Notes: generated by a model from the sequence alone, not told the origin. A DNA stretch of 64,000 nucleotides from Candidatus Mediterraneibacter intestinipullorum (GCA_019118665.1 DWYM01000093.1:1-64000); one strand, 5' to 3'; positions 7,709 to 16,402 are shown, numbered from the stretch's first letter. Made by a program: numbers and translations.

Positions 7709-9040
7709 TTATTCTGCCGTCGCTTCCTGAGCCGCAGTGGTCAGAAGCTCACAGAATTCTTCTGCTGTATATGTGCCGTCTGCCAGTGAGGGCAGCAGTC
7801 TGCTCAGGTCTGAGTTGGCAACAGAGGATGGTATCACATCCAGGATGCACGGAGCGAATACCGTCTCCTCTGAAGTGTCAGCCGCAAGGTCTGCCAGAAC
7901 CTGTGTCTCTCCCTGCTGGGAAGTGAAGCTCTCGCTGTACTCCAGTTTCGGCGCGTCACCGCCTTCTGCGAGCAGGTATGCTTCCAGTTCCTCCGGTGAA
8001 TAGATGAACTCAAGGAATGCCTCTGCCAGCGCGATCTCGTCTTCTGTAGCGTCAGCGGAAATCCACCATTCTCCGTAGCTGCGTGTCTGCGCGATACCGA
8101 CCTGTCCCGGGAAGAGAGACGCCCTTACATCAGCTCCATTAAAGCCATTGCTCCAGTTTGCTGAGTTTGCCTCCTCAAAATCTGTTGACATCCACGGTCC
8201 GTTGGATATGATGGACACCTGTCCGCTCATAAACGCGTTGGCCGCGTCCGGATAAGCCGCTCCCACAGAGTTTGCGGACGCATTGTTCTGGAGAAAGCTC
8301 TGGAGTTTCTCTACTGCCGTTACAATGATGGGCTGGTTAAAGTCTGTGATCTTCTCTTCGATACCTCTGTTAAGAAGCTCTACACCACCCTCCTGGTCCG
8401 CGATAAGCGCGGTCAGGAACAGTGCGCTGACCCACGCGTTTTCCGCTGTTGAGAAAGCGATCTTCTGATCTCCGATCAGGCTGATGAACTCATCCATCGT
8501 AAGGCTGCTTAAGTCTTCTGTCGGATTCCACATAGCGCTGTTGTAGAAAAAGCCTGTAGGTCTGACTGTTGCCAGAGGCACGCTGTAGATCGCGCCGTCC
8601 TCCTCTGTACAGTAGTCGATCGCGTCCTCAAGCATGAGCGCTTTGATATCCGGGTTCTCATCCAGCCACCCGCTGATGTCATGTGCCATTCCGTTGGGGA
8701 AAACAACGGTGCGGAGCCATTCTTTGTCTCCTCCCTGTACAAGCGGCGGAAGGGCGTTCTGCTGCGCCAGCTGTTTCATCTGGTCATTGAACACATCCTC
8801 CGTCACGTTCTCAAGCTCAATGTGGTACTGGCCTTCATATAACTGGTTAAAACGCTCTACCTGGGGCTCAAAGAAAACAGCCCCCACATTCTGTCCGGTC
8901 TTGTAAGACGGGATCGTTATGGTGATCTCGCCGGAAACCCCGCCGTCTGTTGTGCTGCCGCCACCGCCGGAAGCCCCGCATCCGGCAGACACGAGCATAA
9001 GCCCTGCTGTTAACGCCGCCAAAAGTCTTTTCTTTTTCAT
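7709..9040 (-). CDS. Sugar-binding lipoprotein of ABC importer
   Basis: Extracellular solute-binding protein of the CUT1 importer, tethered by a lipid. The ATG at 9040 is preferred because AAAGGAG lies eight bases upstream and it gives a clean signal peptide with lipobox (LVSAGC, Cys21). A Gly/Ser linker follows, then a type-1 periplasmic-binding fold of about 410 residues (GPWMSTDFEEANSANW is typical of the ligand cleft). It is the first gene of the operon. A LacI-type palindrome lies in its promoter, so expression is expected to be sugar-induced. Confidence 0.93.
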   Translation of the reverse strand: MKKKRLLAALTAGLMLVSAGCGASGGGGSTTDGGVSGEITITIPSYKTGQNVGAVFFEPQVERFNQLYEGQYHIELENVTEDVFNDQMKQLAQQNALPPLVQGGDKEWLRTVVFPNGMAHDISGWLDENPDIKALMLEDAIDYCTEEDGAIYSVPLATVRPTGFFYNSAMWNPTEDLSSLTMDEFISLIGDQKIAFSTAENAWVSALFLTALIADQEGGVELLNRGIEEKITDFNQPIIVTAVEKLQSFLQNNASANSVGAAYPDAANAFMSGQVSIISNGPWMSTDFEEANSANWSNGFNGADVRASLFPGQVGIAQTRSYGEWWISADATEDEIALAEAFLEFIYSPEELEAYLLAEGGDAPKLEYSESFTSQQGETQVLADLAADTSEETVFAPCILDVIPSSVANSDLSRLLPSLADGTYTAEEFCELLTTAAQEATAE

Positions 9041-9076
9041 AATTACTGCTCCTTTCATCATTCGATATCTCATCTG

Positions 9077-9105
9077 GATAAGATTTCCGAAAACGTTTTT
9101 GTAAA
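9077..9105 (-). promoter_or_regulatory. Promoter of the phosphorylase operon with LacI-type operator
   Basis: Minus strand: candidate -35 TTTACA (9100-9105), 17-bp spacer, candidate -10 CTTATC (9077-9082). A near-perfect palindrome CGAAAACGTTTTTG (9088-9101) fills the spacer, so a bound LacI-family protein would block RNA polymerase. The -10 is weak and a one-base shift (TTATCC) is equally plausible. Confidence 0.55.
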
Positions 9106-9147
9106 GATGTATAAAAAAGTGGAAATCCTGCTGTATTCTTTTTCGAA

Positions 9148-10173
9148 TCAGATTTCCAACCTCTTTACACTGTCCCGGATCTCCAGTTTATGCGGGAGGA
9201 TCAGCCTCTGCGCGGAGCGCCTGCCCTCGATCATGTCGAACAGCAGATGAGCCGCCTCATAGCCTTTGTCCTTTATGTTCTGGTCCACAGTCGTAAGTCT
9301 CGGGTCTGTGTACTCCGTCACATAAAGTCCGTCATACCCTACCACAGAATAGTCGTCAGGCACCCTGCACCCTGCCTCTTTCAGCGCTTCCACCGTCCCG
9401 ATCGCCAGCAGATCGCTCATGCATAAAAACGCAGTCACGCCTTTATCCTGATGCTCTTTCAGAAATCCGGTAACTCCCTCGGTCGCTTCCTCCTTCAAAA
9501 AGTTTGTGTAGATGACAGAATCCGCGGGCGGTTTCAGCCCATTGCGCTCCAGCGCCCGCATCGCCCCATCCATCCTCTGCGCGGTGACCGTGGCGTTCTT
9601 TCTGCCGCATACAAGCGCGATCCTGCGGTGTCCCTGATCGATCAGATACTGCGTCAGTTCATCAAACGCAGCCATGTGGTCGTTGGTCACGCTGCTCACA
9701 TTCTCTCCGCTGACTTCCACGTCAATAGTCACGCACGGATTCTTGCTCTCCGCAAGGGATGTGAAATATGGGTCCGTGCTCTTGATGCCGAAGATGATGC
9801 CTCCCGCGATGTTGTGTTCGTAGCACAGCTGCTCGTAACTCTTCTCCTCCTGAGTCCGGCTGTTGATCACATACATCGAGATGTCAAGCCCACGTTCAAA
9901 AGCGAACTGGTAACATCCCTTCATCAGCATGGTCTCAAAGTCATTGAACATCGCGTCCTCAAGAAATCCTGATAAGATCAGGGCGATATCTCTTGAATGC
10001 TTGGACGACAGGCTCTTCGCCACAAGATTGGGCCGGTATTTTAACTCTTCCGCGACTTTCAGGATACGCTCTCTGGTCTTGGCGCTAATGTCGGGGTAAT
10101 TATTCATCGCTCTCGACACCGTCCCTACGGACACGCCTGCCGCTCTTGCCACATCCTGAATTGTCGCTGCCAT
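9148..10173 (-). CDS. LacI-family transcriptional regulator
   Basis: DNA-binding sugar-responsive repressor of 341 residues. The N-terminal helix-turn-helix (TIQDVARAAGVSVGTVSRAMNN, residues 4-25) and hinge (YRPNLVAKSLSS) precede a periplasmic-binding-like effector domain. It sits immediately upstream of and co-oriented with the sugar operon. Its own upstream region carries a perfect 14-bp palindrome matching the operator before the binding-protein gene at 13 of 14 positions. This supports autoregulation and control of the phosphorylase operon. The inducer is unknown. Confidence 0.94.
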   Translation of the reverse strand: MAATIQDVARAAGVSVGTVSRAMNNYPDISAKTRERILKVAEELKYRPNLVAKSLSSKHSRDIALILSGFLEDAMFNDFETMLMKGCYQFAFERGLDISMYVINSRTQEEKSYEQLCYEHNIAGGIIFGIKSTDPYFTSLAESKNPCVTIDVEVSGENVSSVTNDHMAAFDELTQYLIDQGHRRIALVCGRKNATVTAQRMDGAMRALERNGLKPPADSVIYTNFLKEEATEGVTGFLKEHQDKGVTAFLCMSDLLAIGTVEALKEAGCRVPDDYSVVGYDGLYVTEYTDPRLTTVDQNIKDKGYEAAHLLFDMIEGRRSAQRLILPHKLEIRDSVKRLEI

Positions 10174-10196
10174 GTCTACACTGCCTCCTATGTTTA

Positions 10197-10210
10197 CAAA
10201 AACGTTTTTG
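10197..10210. promoter_or_regulatory. LacI-type operator upstream of the regulator gene
   Basis: Perfect 14-bp palindrome CAAAAACGTTTTTG lies 24 bases upstream of the regulator ATG. The copy at 9088-9101 differs at one position. The central CG and AT-rich arms are typical of LacI/GalR operators. Confidence 0.75.
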
Positions 10211-10287
10211 ATACTTCAGTTTTAACACACTCCGTTATTTTCGTCAATTTATTTCTGCGATGAAAATTCTTTTTGTCATAATTAGAC

Positions 10288-10327
10288 AAAAAAACCGCCG
10301 CCAGGTTCTCCTGACGACGATTTTTTT
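10288..10327 (-). terminator. Intrinsic terminator of the FHA gene
   Basis: On the minus strand the hairpin TCGTCGTCAGG, loop AGAA, CCTGGCGGCGG (with G-U pairs) is followed by T7. It lies just past the FHA gene stop. An A-run on the other side means it may also work weakly on the plus strand. Confidence 0.78.
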
Positions 10328-10348
10328 ATACACTTTTTTTGTCCAGTA

Positions 10349-10906
10349 TCACTCGCTCTCTCTGAGAATCCTCTGTACCTCCAGACGTGTCTCCCCGACT
10401 CCGATGATGTCATCTCTCTGGATCACCATGGGTCCGTCCACCCGCTCTCCGTTTAAGTATGTGCCGTTTCTCGATCCCTCATCCTTCAGATAGAGCTTAT
10501 CGCCTCTGTGGATGATGACGCAGTGAACTTTGGAAACCCTTCCATCACCTGTGACCGGAAGATATTTTTCGTACATACTGCCGTCCTTTCCCCTTCCGAT
10601 CCCCACAGTGTCATAAAATGTAAACGTATATTTATCCCAGCTGTCGATGTCCTCCAGAACGATCTTCCACTGCCTTCTCTTCTTCCCCCGCGGACGAACC
10701 TCTCTTTCCTGCGGATATGCCTCTTTGCGCCCGCGTCTCCTCCGGGGCGCATCGTAATCGTCCTCTTCGTCGTCATACGCGCGGCTGTTTCTTCCGCCGC
10801 CGGCGTACACCGCTCTGTCGTTTCTTTTCTTTATACTGATAAATGATACCGCCAGCATGGCAATACTGCCTGCAGCAAGCACAAACATCACGATCCAGTA
10901 CCACAT
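10349..10906 (-). CDS. Membrane-anchored FHA-domain protein
   Basis: Phosphothreonine-recognition protein. The ATG at 10906 gives 185 residues with AAGGAG upstream; a GTG at 10918 sits directly on that site and is unlikely. One N-terminal membrane segment (MWYWIVMFVLAAGSIAMLAV) is followed by a basic, Arg-rich cytoplasmic linker, then an FHA domain from about residue 85. The domain shows the conserved GRG, RVSKVHC (Ser/His loop) and DEGSRNGTYLNG motifs. No kinase or phosphatase partner adjoins it. Its biological role is unknown. Confidence 0.88.
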   Translation of the reverse strand: MWYWIVMFVLAAGSIAMLAVSFISIKKRNDRAVYAGGGRNSRAYDDEEDDYDAPRRRRGRKEAYPQEREVRPRGKKRRQWKIVLEDIDSWDKYTFTFYDTVGIGRGKDGSMYEKYLPVTGDGRVSKVHCVIIHRGDKLYLKDEGSRNGTYLNGERVDGPMVIQRDDIIGVGETRLEVQRILRESE

Positions 10907-11101
10907 AATATTTATCACTCCTTAAGTCTTAATACTACTATACTTTTTACCGGCGGGCAAGTAGAAATCACGGTTTTTGTCGAATCACGCGGTGGCGTAC
11001 AGGTAATTTCTGTGTTAGAATATCCCTGGTACTTATAGATTAAAATACTGGGGCATCCGAATGCAGAGGTCCTGCATCTGTGCCCATGAAAGGAGACCGT
11101 T

Positions 11102-12337
11102 ATGAGTATCATACGACCGTTCCGGGGGATACGCCCGAAAAAAGAGCTCGCCTCTTCCATCGCCGCGCTCCCCTATGACGTGTACAGCAGCGGAGAGGCG
11201 CGGCAGATCGTCCGCGATAATCCCCTGTCATTTTTAAAGATCGACCGTGCGGAAACACTGCTTCCCGAAGGAACTGATATGTACTCCGCGCCGGTCTATG
11301 AGACTGCCCGGGACACACTCAACGTAATGATCCGGGAGGGTTCTTTTATCCAGGACGATACTGACTGTTACTATATATATGCCCTTACCATGGACGGAAG
11401 GACTCAGACCGGACTGGTGGGCTGCGCTTCCATCGACGATTATATGAGCGGAGTGATCTTAAGGCATGAAAATACCCTTGAGGCAAAGGAACAGGACCGT
11501 ATCCGCCACATCGACACATGCAGCGCCCATACAGGTCCCATCTTCCTGACCCACCGTCCTAACGAGCGGCTTCGCCAGATCACAGACCGGATAAAAATGC
11601 AAAAAGCAGTGTATGATTTTACCAGCGAGGACAATATCCGCCATCAGGTATGGAAGATTGACAGCCCGGAAGACATTGAAAATATTTCCCATATTTACGC
11701 TCAGACACCCCATCTGTACATCGCAGACGGACATCACAGAGCGGCTTCCGCCGTGAAAGTCGGTCTGGTGAGAAGAGACGCGGATCCCGAATTTTCCGGC
11801 GCCGAGGAATACAACTTTTTCCTCAGCGTACTCTTTCCTTCAGATGAACTTCAGATCTATGGCTATGACCGTGTAGTCACTGACAAGAATGGGTATACAT
11901 TTGCTTCATTTCTTGATAAGATAAAAGACGGCTTTGATGTCACTCACATTGGAATCGGACCGTGCCGCCCCGCACACAAGGGAGAATTCGGCATTTACAG
12001 TGACGGAACATGGTACATGGCAAAGGCTCATTCCCGCCTGTTGTCTGACGATCCGGTCCGCGGGCTTGATGTATCGATCCTTCAGGAGCACATCCTTGCA
12101 CCCATCCTCGGGATCCATGATCCAAAAACCGATCCGCGCATCCGTTTTGTCGGAGAGATCAAAGGGTCTGCCGCTCTGGAACAGGCGGCGGACGCATCGG
12201 GCGGAATCGCATTTTCCATGCATCCCACCTCCATGGAGGAACTGCTGCGGATCTCGGACTCCGGGAGGCTCATGCCGCCCAAATCCACCTGGTTCGATCC
12301 GAAGCTCCGGAGCGGACTGTTCATACACCAGTTCTGA
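11102..12337 (+). CDS. DUF1015 family protein
   Basis: The 411-residue cytosolic protein belongs to the family recognised by an N-terminal RPFRGIRPKKELASSIAALPYDV segment and a central YIADGHHRAASA motif, both present (residues 4-26 and about 204-215). AAAGGAG precedes the ATG. Biochemical function is not established; the ADGHHR motif suggests a metal- or nucleotide-linked enzyme, but that is only inference. It is on the plus strand, apparently independent of the divergent FHA gene, and lies 87 bp upstream of map on the same strand. Confidence 0.9.
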   Translation: MSIIRPFRGIRPKKELASSIAALPYDVYSSGEARQIVRDNPLSFLKIDRAETLLPEGTDMYSAPVYETARDTLNVMIREGSFIQDDTDCYYIYALTMDGRTQTGLVGCASIDDYMSGVILRHENTLEAKEQDRIRHIDTCSAHTGPIFLTHRPNERLRQITDRIKMQKAVYDFTSEDNIRHQVWKIDSPEDIENISHIYAQTPHLYIADGHHRAASAVKVGLVRRDADPEFSGAEEYNFFLSVLFPSDELQIYGYDRVVTDKNGYTFASFLDKIKDGFDVTHIGIGPCRPAHKGEFGIYSDGTWYMAKAHSRLLSDDPVRGLDVSILQEHILAPILGIHDPKTDPRIRFVGEIKGSAALEQAADASGGIAFSMHPTSMEELLRISDSGRLMPPKSTWFDPKLRSGLFIHQF

Positions 12338-12424
12338 GCAGCCGTATTACGACCTGAGCGATCGGTACCTGTTGAGTGATCTGTATTTATATTATATTTT
12401 TAAATTTTAGAGGAGATGTAATTC

Positions 12425-13288
12425 ATGGAAAGAAATGACCTTTGCTGGTGCGGCAGCGGCAGGAAATATAAAAAATGCCACATGCCGATCGAAGAAAAAA
12501 TGCTCATGCACGCAGAGAAAGGGGAGATGGTGCCCACGCGCAAGCTCCTTAAGACACCGGCTCAGATAGAGAAGATCAAAATAAGCGCCGAGCTTAACAC
12601 TGCCGTCCTTGACGAGGTGGCAAAGCATATCCGCATCGGGATGAGCACCGCTGAGATCGATGAGATCGTCCACCGCTTCACAGTAGAGCGCGGAGGCATT
12701 CCCGCTCCCCTGGACTACCAGGGATTCCCGAAAAGCGTGTGTACGTCCATCAACAATGAGATCTGCCACGGCATCCCGGATGAAAACGTCATTCTCAAAG
12801 AAGGCGACATCATCAATGTAGACGTGTCCACCATCCTTGACGGATATTTCTCGGACGCTTCCCGTATGTTCAAGATGGGAAAGGTTTCCGAACGCGCCGA
12901 GCGCCTCGTCCGCGTGACTGAAGAATGTGTGGAGCTGGGGCTCGCCGCCGCCAGACCGTGGGGACACCTGGGCGATATCGCTGACGCGATCAACACCCAC
13001 GCCAGGAAAAACGGCTACTCCGTCGTGGAAGAGATCGGCGGTCACGGCATCGGGCTCGCCTTCCATGAAGATCCTTTCGTAAGCTATGTGACGCCGAAGG
13101 GGAGCGAAATGCTCCTTGTCCCGGGCATGATGTTTACCATCGAACCCATGATCAACGAGGGCAGCCCGGACTTCTTCGTGGACGAAGACAACGGCTGGAC
13201 CGTGTATACCATCGACAACGGACTTTCCGCGCAGATCGAGTATATGGTGCTCGTCAAAGAGGACGGAGTAGAGGTATTGACGAAATAA
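12425..13288 (+). CDS. map: Type I methionine aminopeptidase with SEC-C zinc motif
   Basis: Removes N-terminal methionine from nascent proteins. Residues 4-20 form a SEC-C motif (DLCWCGSGRKYKKCH), as in the SecA tail, followed by the pita-bread catalytic domain. The five metal ligands are recognisable in NVDVSTILDGYFSDASR, GGHGIGLAFHEDP, FTIEPMINEG and SAQIEYMVLV. Total 287 residues; GAGGAG lies before the ATG. The SEC-C extension is found on several Firmicute Map proteins and probably aids ribosome or metal interaction. No adjacent infA or rpmJ (their common partners) is seen. Confidence 0.95.
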   Translation: MERNDLCWCGSGRKYKKCHMPIEEKMLMHAEKGEMVPTRKLLKTPAQIEKIKISAELNTAVLDEVAKHIRIGMSTAEIDEIVHRFTVERGGIPAPLDYQGFPKSVCTSINNEICHGIPDENVILKEGDIINVDVSTILDGYFSDASRMFKMGKVSERAERLVRVTEECVELGLAAARPWGHLGDIADAINTHARKNGYSVVEEIGGHGIGLAFHEDPFVSYVTPKGSEMLLVPGMMFTIEPMINEGSPDFFVDEDNGWTVYTIDNGLSAQIEYMVLVKEDGVEVLTK

Positions 13289-13306
13289 GGCCGCGCAGGA
13301 TGTATT

Positions 13307-13365
13307 CAGCGTAGGGATGCGGGCGGCTGAGGCGACTTCGGCTCCACTCCGGCATTCCCGCGCTG
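13307..13365 (+). other. Predicted stem-loop after map
   Basis: CAGCG-T-AGGGATGC (13307-13320) can pair with GCATTCCC-G-CGCTG (13353-13365), with one G-U and one internal mismatch, and an inner GC-rich loop. No T-run follows, so it is a structured 3' region rather than a clear terminator. The rest of 13289-13499 shows nothing I recognise. Confidence 0.3.
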
Positions 13366-13499
13366 AAAGGTGTCCCAGGCCAGTTTGGAAATTGATATAT
13401 TTTAGCAATTAATATACCACTTTGCATATTGATTTACGACTCTTGCCGCAATAATCCCCTCTGCATCCTTTCATCGGAATCACGGTCATGAATTTTGCA

Positions 13500-14060
13500 T
13501 CAAAAATAAGAGAGGTCTATCCTGACCCCTCTGTCCCACAGTTCGTCTTCCTTCTTCTCCGCAAGCCCATTATTGTAATAAAGCTCTACTGTATCCGGAG
13601 CATCCTTCCCATCCTCTACAAGGACCAGGAGGTGAAGCGTCGGCTCCTCCCCGACAGTCTCTTCATCTTCCCTCAGGAACATAGCGCCGCTGCTGGCCTC
13701 CAGCACCACCTTGGTCTCATACTTTTTCCTTCCTTTTGATGCCACAGCCTCGAAGTCTGCAGGCTTTACTGCGATCCGGGCGGGGTTTATGAGCTTGGCG
13801 CTGACTACATAATAATGATAGCCTTCTTTATCTTCATAGTAATAGAAATATCCCGACGGATCAGCCGGGCTCAGTTCCTCTGTCTCATAGGCTTCTTCTA
13901 TCTGAAGAGTCATCTCCGTTCCCTCTATGGCATAGGACTCCCCCAGCTTAAGCTCCACAGTATCCTCCGCCTTTTCCCGCTTTTCTCCCCCAGCGCAGCC
14001 TACTGTGAGAAAAAGCGCGCCTGCACACAGGGACAGTAAGCACCGTACTCCTTTGATCAT
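13500..14060 (-). CDS. Lipoprotein with DUF4352/DUF5067-like domain
   Basis: Exported lipoprotein of 186 residues. The ATG at 14060 is chosen because GGAGG lies eight bases upstream; it gives a signal peptide ending at lipobox LTVGC (Cys21). The mature part is a single beta-rich domain (ESYAIEGTEMTLQIEEAYET...YYVVSAKLINPARIAVKPADFEA), resembling the immunoglobulin-like DUF4352/DUF5067 group. It is the last gene of the surface operon, starting three bases after the preceding stop. Function unknown; surface assembly or envelope homeostasis is only suggested by context. Confidence 0.78.
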   Translation of the reverse strand: MIKGVRCLLSLCAGALFLTVGCAGGEKREKAEDTVELKLGESYAIEGTEMTLQIEEAYETEELSPADPSGYFYYYEDKEGYHYYVVSAKLINPARIAVKPADFEAVASKGRKKYETKVVLEASSGAMFLREDEETVGEEPTLHLLVLVEDGKDAPDTVELYYNNGLAEKKEDELWDRGVRIDLSYF

Positions 14061-14062
14061 CC

Positions 14063-14824
14063 TTATTCCTCCACTTTCAGCTCTGCCTCGATTCTCCCAG
14101 CGTTCAACGGCTGGGTATAGTCTTCGATGCTCCATGTCGCCACATCCACTATAATGTCATAAGCGCCCGGCTCCAGAGTCTGGTTCAGCTCAAACTCCGG
14201 CACCGCAGTCCCCGGAGCGATATAACCGCTCTCATAAAGGACCTCCCCTGTATCTGCAAGGGAGATGGTATACACAAAGTAGCAGACATTTCCTTCCGGA
14301 TTGATCAACGGAACACGAATAACACCATCTGAATTGCTCACGGTCAGGATGCTGATCCCCGGCAGGGCGATAGAGTCCGGATCATCGTTGATCAGCCCAT
14401 CCGGCATCTCGTAGGCCACGGCTGCCTTCTCAAGATCCGGACCTTCCGGCTCATTTGCCAGCCACAGGTACACGCCTCCGGCGATCAGGGCTGCCAGCAG
14501 CAGCAATAAGGCGATAATCCTTTCCGCCGCCGTGCCAACTACACGCACATATCCGTGCTCCTGCCCATCAGTGCAGGGGATGTATCCCACGATCTTCTGG
14601 AAAAATCCTGGTTTTTGTCTGGTGACATAGAGGGGAAGGATGTGTTCCCCATCTGTCAGGATGTCATCTGTGTTCTTCCCCTTTACTCCGGCATCCCCGC
14701 AGATGATGGCTTTTCCTCTTGTCTGCTTCATGAACACCTTCTGATCCATGCACTTCCAGCTGTGTTTCTTCCGGTCTTTCCAGCTCCGGTTCTCATTGCC
14801 CTGTTCATCATATCTGTACTGCAT
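14063..14824 (-). CDS. Single-pass membrane protein of the surface operon (paralogue A)
   Basis: 253 residues: a cytoplasmic N-terminal domain of about 105 residues, one membrane helix (IIALLLLLAALIAGGVYLWLA) and an extracellular beta-sandwich of about 125 residues. The outer domain contains PGISILTVSNSDGVIRVPLINPEGNVCYFVYTI and ends LNAGRIEAELKVEE. It is clearly paralogous to the next gene upstream: both share the SIxxPGxSIL, PLINPEGNxCY, LxxTLxPGxYxI and LNxGxIxAELxVE patterns. AGGAGG precedes the ATG. No known family is recognised. It may act as a membrane platform for the pilin-like protein encoded upstream. Confidence 0.75.
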   Translation of the reverse strand: MQYRYDEQGNENRSWKDRKKHSWKCMDQKVFMKQTRGKAIICGDAGVKGKNTDDILTDGEHILPLYVTRQKPGFFQKIVGYIPCTDGQEHGYVRVVGTAAERIIALLLLLAALIAGGVYLWLANEPEGPDLEKAAVAYEMPDGLINDDPDSIALPGISILTVSNSDGVIRVPLINPEGNVCYFVYTISLADTGEVLYESGYIAPGTAVPEFELNQTLEPGAYDIIVDVATWSIEDYTQPLNAGRIEAELKVEE

Positions 14825-14844
14825 TGCTTCTCGATCCTCCTGTT

Positions 14845-15612
14845 TTATTCCACCACGAGCTCCGCAGGGATCTGCGCCCCATTGAGCTCTACTGTATAGT
14901 CATTGATATCGGATGTCTGAATCTTGACGAGTATCTGGTAGGTACCGGGATCCAGCGTACAATTCAGATCAAAGTTCAGCACCGCCTTCCCAGGCTCGAT
15001 CCTGCCTGACTGATAGAGTATCTCTCCGGTCTCCATGTCCTGTATGGTGTACTTCATATAGCAGGCATTTCCCTCTGGATTGATCAAGGGAAATTCTACA
15101 GTCCTCTGTCCTGCCTCCATTTTCAGAATGCTGACACCCGGTACTGAGATGCTCTCGGGATCTGTATTCTCCAGTCCCTCTCTCCGGTAGGAGACTGCCG
15201 TTTCATCTAATCCCGGCACCTGCTCCCGGCTGGAAAGCCACCAGCCAAGGAATACACCGCCAGCCAGCAGAAGAAGAATCATCACCGGCAGGATAAGCCC
15301 ACGAAACAAAGCATGCTTTACGATCCGCACATAAGCGTCTTTTTCCGTATCTGTACTGACATCGATATAGCCCACAGTCCGTTCCAGACGTTTTCTCTTC
15401 CTCTGATAAGGGTGCAGACGATAAGCCTCCCCCTTACCCTTAAGAAGGAGATCTTCTGTCCTGCCCTCTTTCCTGCGCATATCCGCCACAATGCGGTAGC
15501 CGCCATTGGGGTAGCGTTCCATCAGTTCCTTTCCCGTCAGATAGCCCCAGGTCCTGCCTTTACTATCCTTGTGCCTGGCAGAATATTCCTGTTTCTTTAC
15601 CGACCATTCCAC
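14845..15612 (-). CDS. Single-pass membrane protein of the surface operon (paralogue B)
   Basis: 255 residues with the same layout as its neighbour: basic N-terminal cytoplasmic domain, one membrane helix (GLILPVMILLLLAGGVFLGWWL), and an outer beta domain containing PLINPEGNACYMKYTI and LNGAQIPAELVVE. The start is GTG at 15612 with AGGAGG seven bases upstream; a nearby ATG is out of frame. The N-terminal part (GRTWGYLTGKELMERYPNGGYRIVADMRRK) looks like a small folded domain but matches nothing I know. Tandem duplication followed by divergence is the simplest origin. Confidence 0.75.
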   Translation of the reverse strand: MEWSVKKQEYSARHKDSKGRTWGYLTGKELMERYPNGGYRIVADMRRKEGRTEDLLLKGKGEAYRLHPYQRKRKRLERTVGYIDVSTDTEKDAYVRIVKHALFRGLILPVMILLLLAGGVFLGWWLSSREQVPGLDETAVSYRREGLENTDPESISVPGVSILKMEAGQRTVEFPLINPEGNACYMKYTIQDMETGEILYQSGRIEPGKAVLNFDLNCTLDPGTYQILVKIQTSDINDYTVELNGAQIPAELVVE

Positions 15613-15654
15613 ATCGTTTCCTCCTTACTTTTCACTCATCAATCCTTCTTCATA

Positions 15655-15692
15655 ACAGAACAGGGAGCAGAGTCTGCTGCTCCCTGTTCTGT
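15655..15692 (-). other. Strong hairpin between pilin-like gene and downstream membrane genes
   Basis: Perfect 16-bp arms (15655-15670 and 15677-15692) enclose a 6-nt loop. No U-tract follows on the minus strand. It probably stabilises the upstream message or partly attenuates transcription, so the pilin-like subunit is made in excess of the membrane proteins. Confidence 0.6.
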
Positions 15693-15749
15693 GCTATTCC
15701 GGCCAGGCCAAAGACTGTCCGAAATCAGGTAGTCACTATGTAACGATTA

Positions 15750-16307
15750 TTATGATTTAGTAACTGTCCATGTAACAACTGCGCTATACTTAGCGTCTGC
15801 AGCAGCAGTGCTGGTTGACGTAATTGATGCGTATGCAGTATCTGTAGTAGTCGTTGTATCAAGTTTCACTATTTCTTGCCCGCTATTCAGGAAATTTCCA
15901 GTATTCGCAGAAGTGTCACCTGGCAGCAGCTGCATATTTACGCCTGTACCGCCAGTCATTGCGATTTCTGCTCCTGTCCAGCCTGATGCTGATGCAGTGA
16001 CAGAAAGGCCATTTCCAACAGCTGTACTTGAAGCAGCACCATTATCTTTATTTGTAAGCGTGAACTTCATTGCAGATCCTTTTGTTGCTGCCTCACTTTC
16101 ATCTGCGGCTTTGTTGTTCTCACCTAAGGTAACGCTAACCGGGAAAGTAATCTTCCAGTTATTTGCCTCATCATCGCCAGGTCCTACGATCGTACCGGAC
16201 GTATAGTTAAATGTTGTTGTTCCTGTTGATGCGAATACTGTTGTTCCCATCATGCTTACTGCCAGTGTTCCAGCTAATAATGCTGCAAAAAGTTTTTTGT
16301 TTCTCAT
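15750..16307 (-). CDS. WxL-like/pilin-like small surface subunit
   Basis: Exported 185-residue protein. A signal peptide (KKLFAALLAGTLAVSMMGTTVFA) is followed by a low-complexity Thr/Ser/Ala/Gly-rich beta domain with only one or two aromatic residues until the end. It closes with YSAVVTWTVTKS, reminiscent of the C-terminal YxxxLTWxL pattern of WxL cell-wall-binding domains and of subunits that polymerise by strand exchange. AAAAGGAG precedes the ATG. No LPXTG anchor is present. Composition and position between the giant protein and the membrane proteins suggest a major repeating surface subunit, but this is inference. Confidence 0.7.
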   Translation of the reverse strand: MRNKKLFAALLAGTLAVSMMGTTVFASTGTTTFNYTSGTIVGPGDDEANNWKITFPVSVTLGENNKAADESEAATKGSAMKFTLTNKDNGAASSTAVGNGLSVTASASGWTGAEIAMTGGTGVNMQLLPGDTSANTGNFLNSGQEIVKLDTTTTTDTAYASITSTSTAAADAKYSAVVTWTVTKS

Positions 16308-16402
16308 TTCTTTTTCTCCTTTTCTTTTTCTCTTATTTCTCTATATCCAAGCACCCTGTGTGCCATGGACCAGTTCCTTTGGTACAGAGATTTTTCGCTT
16401 CC

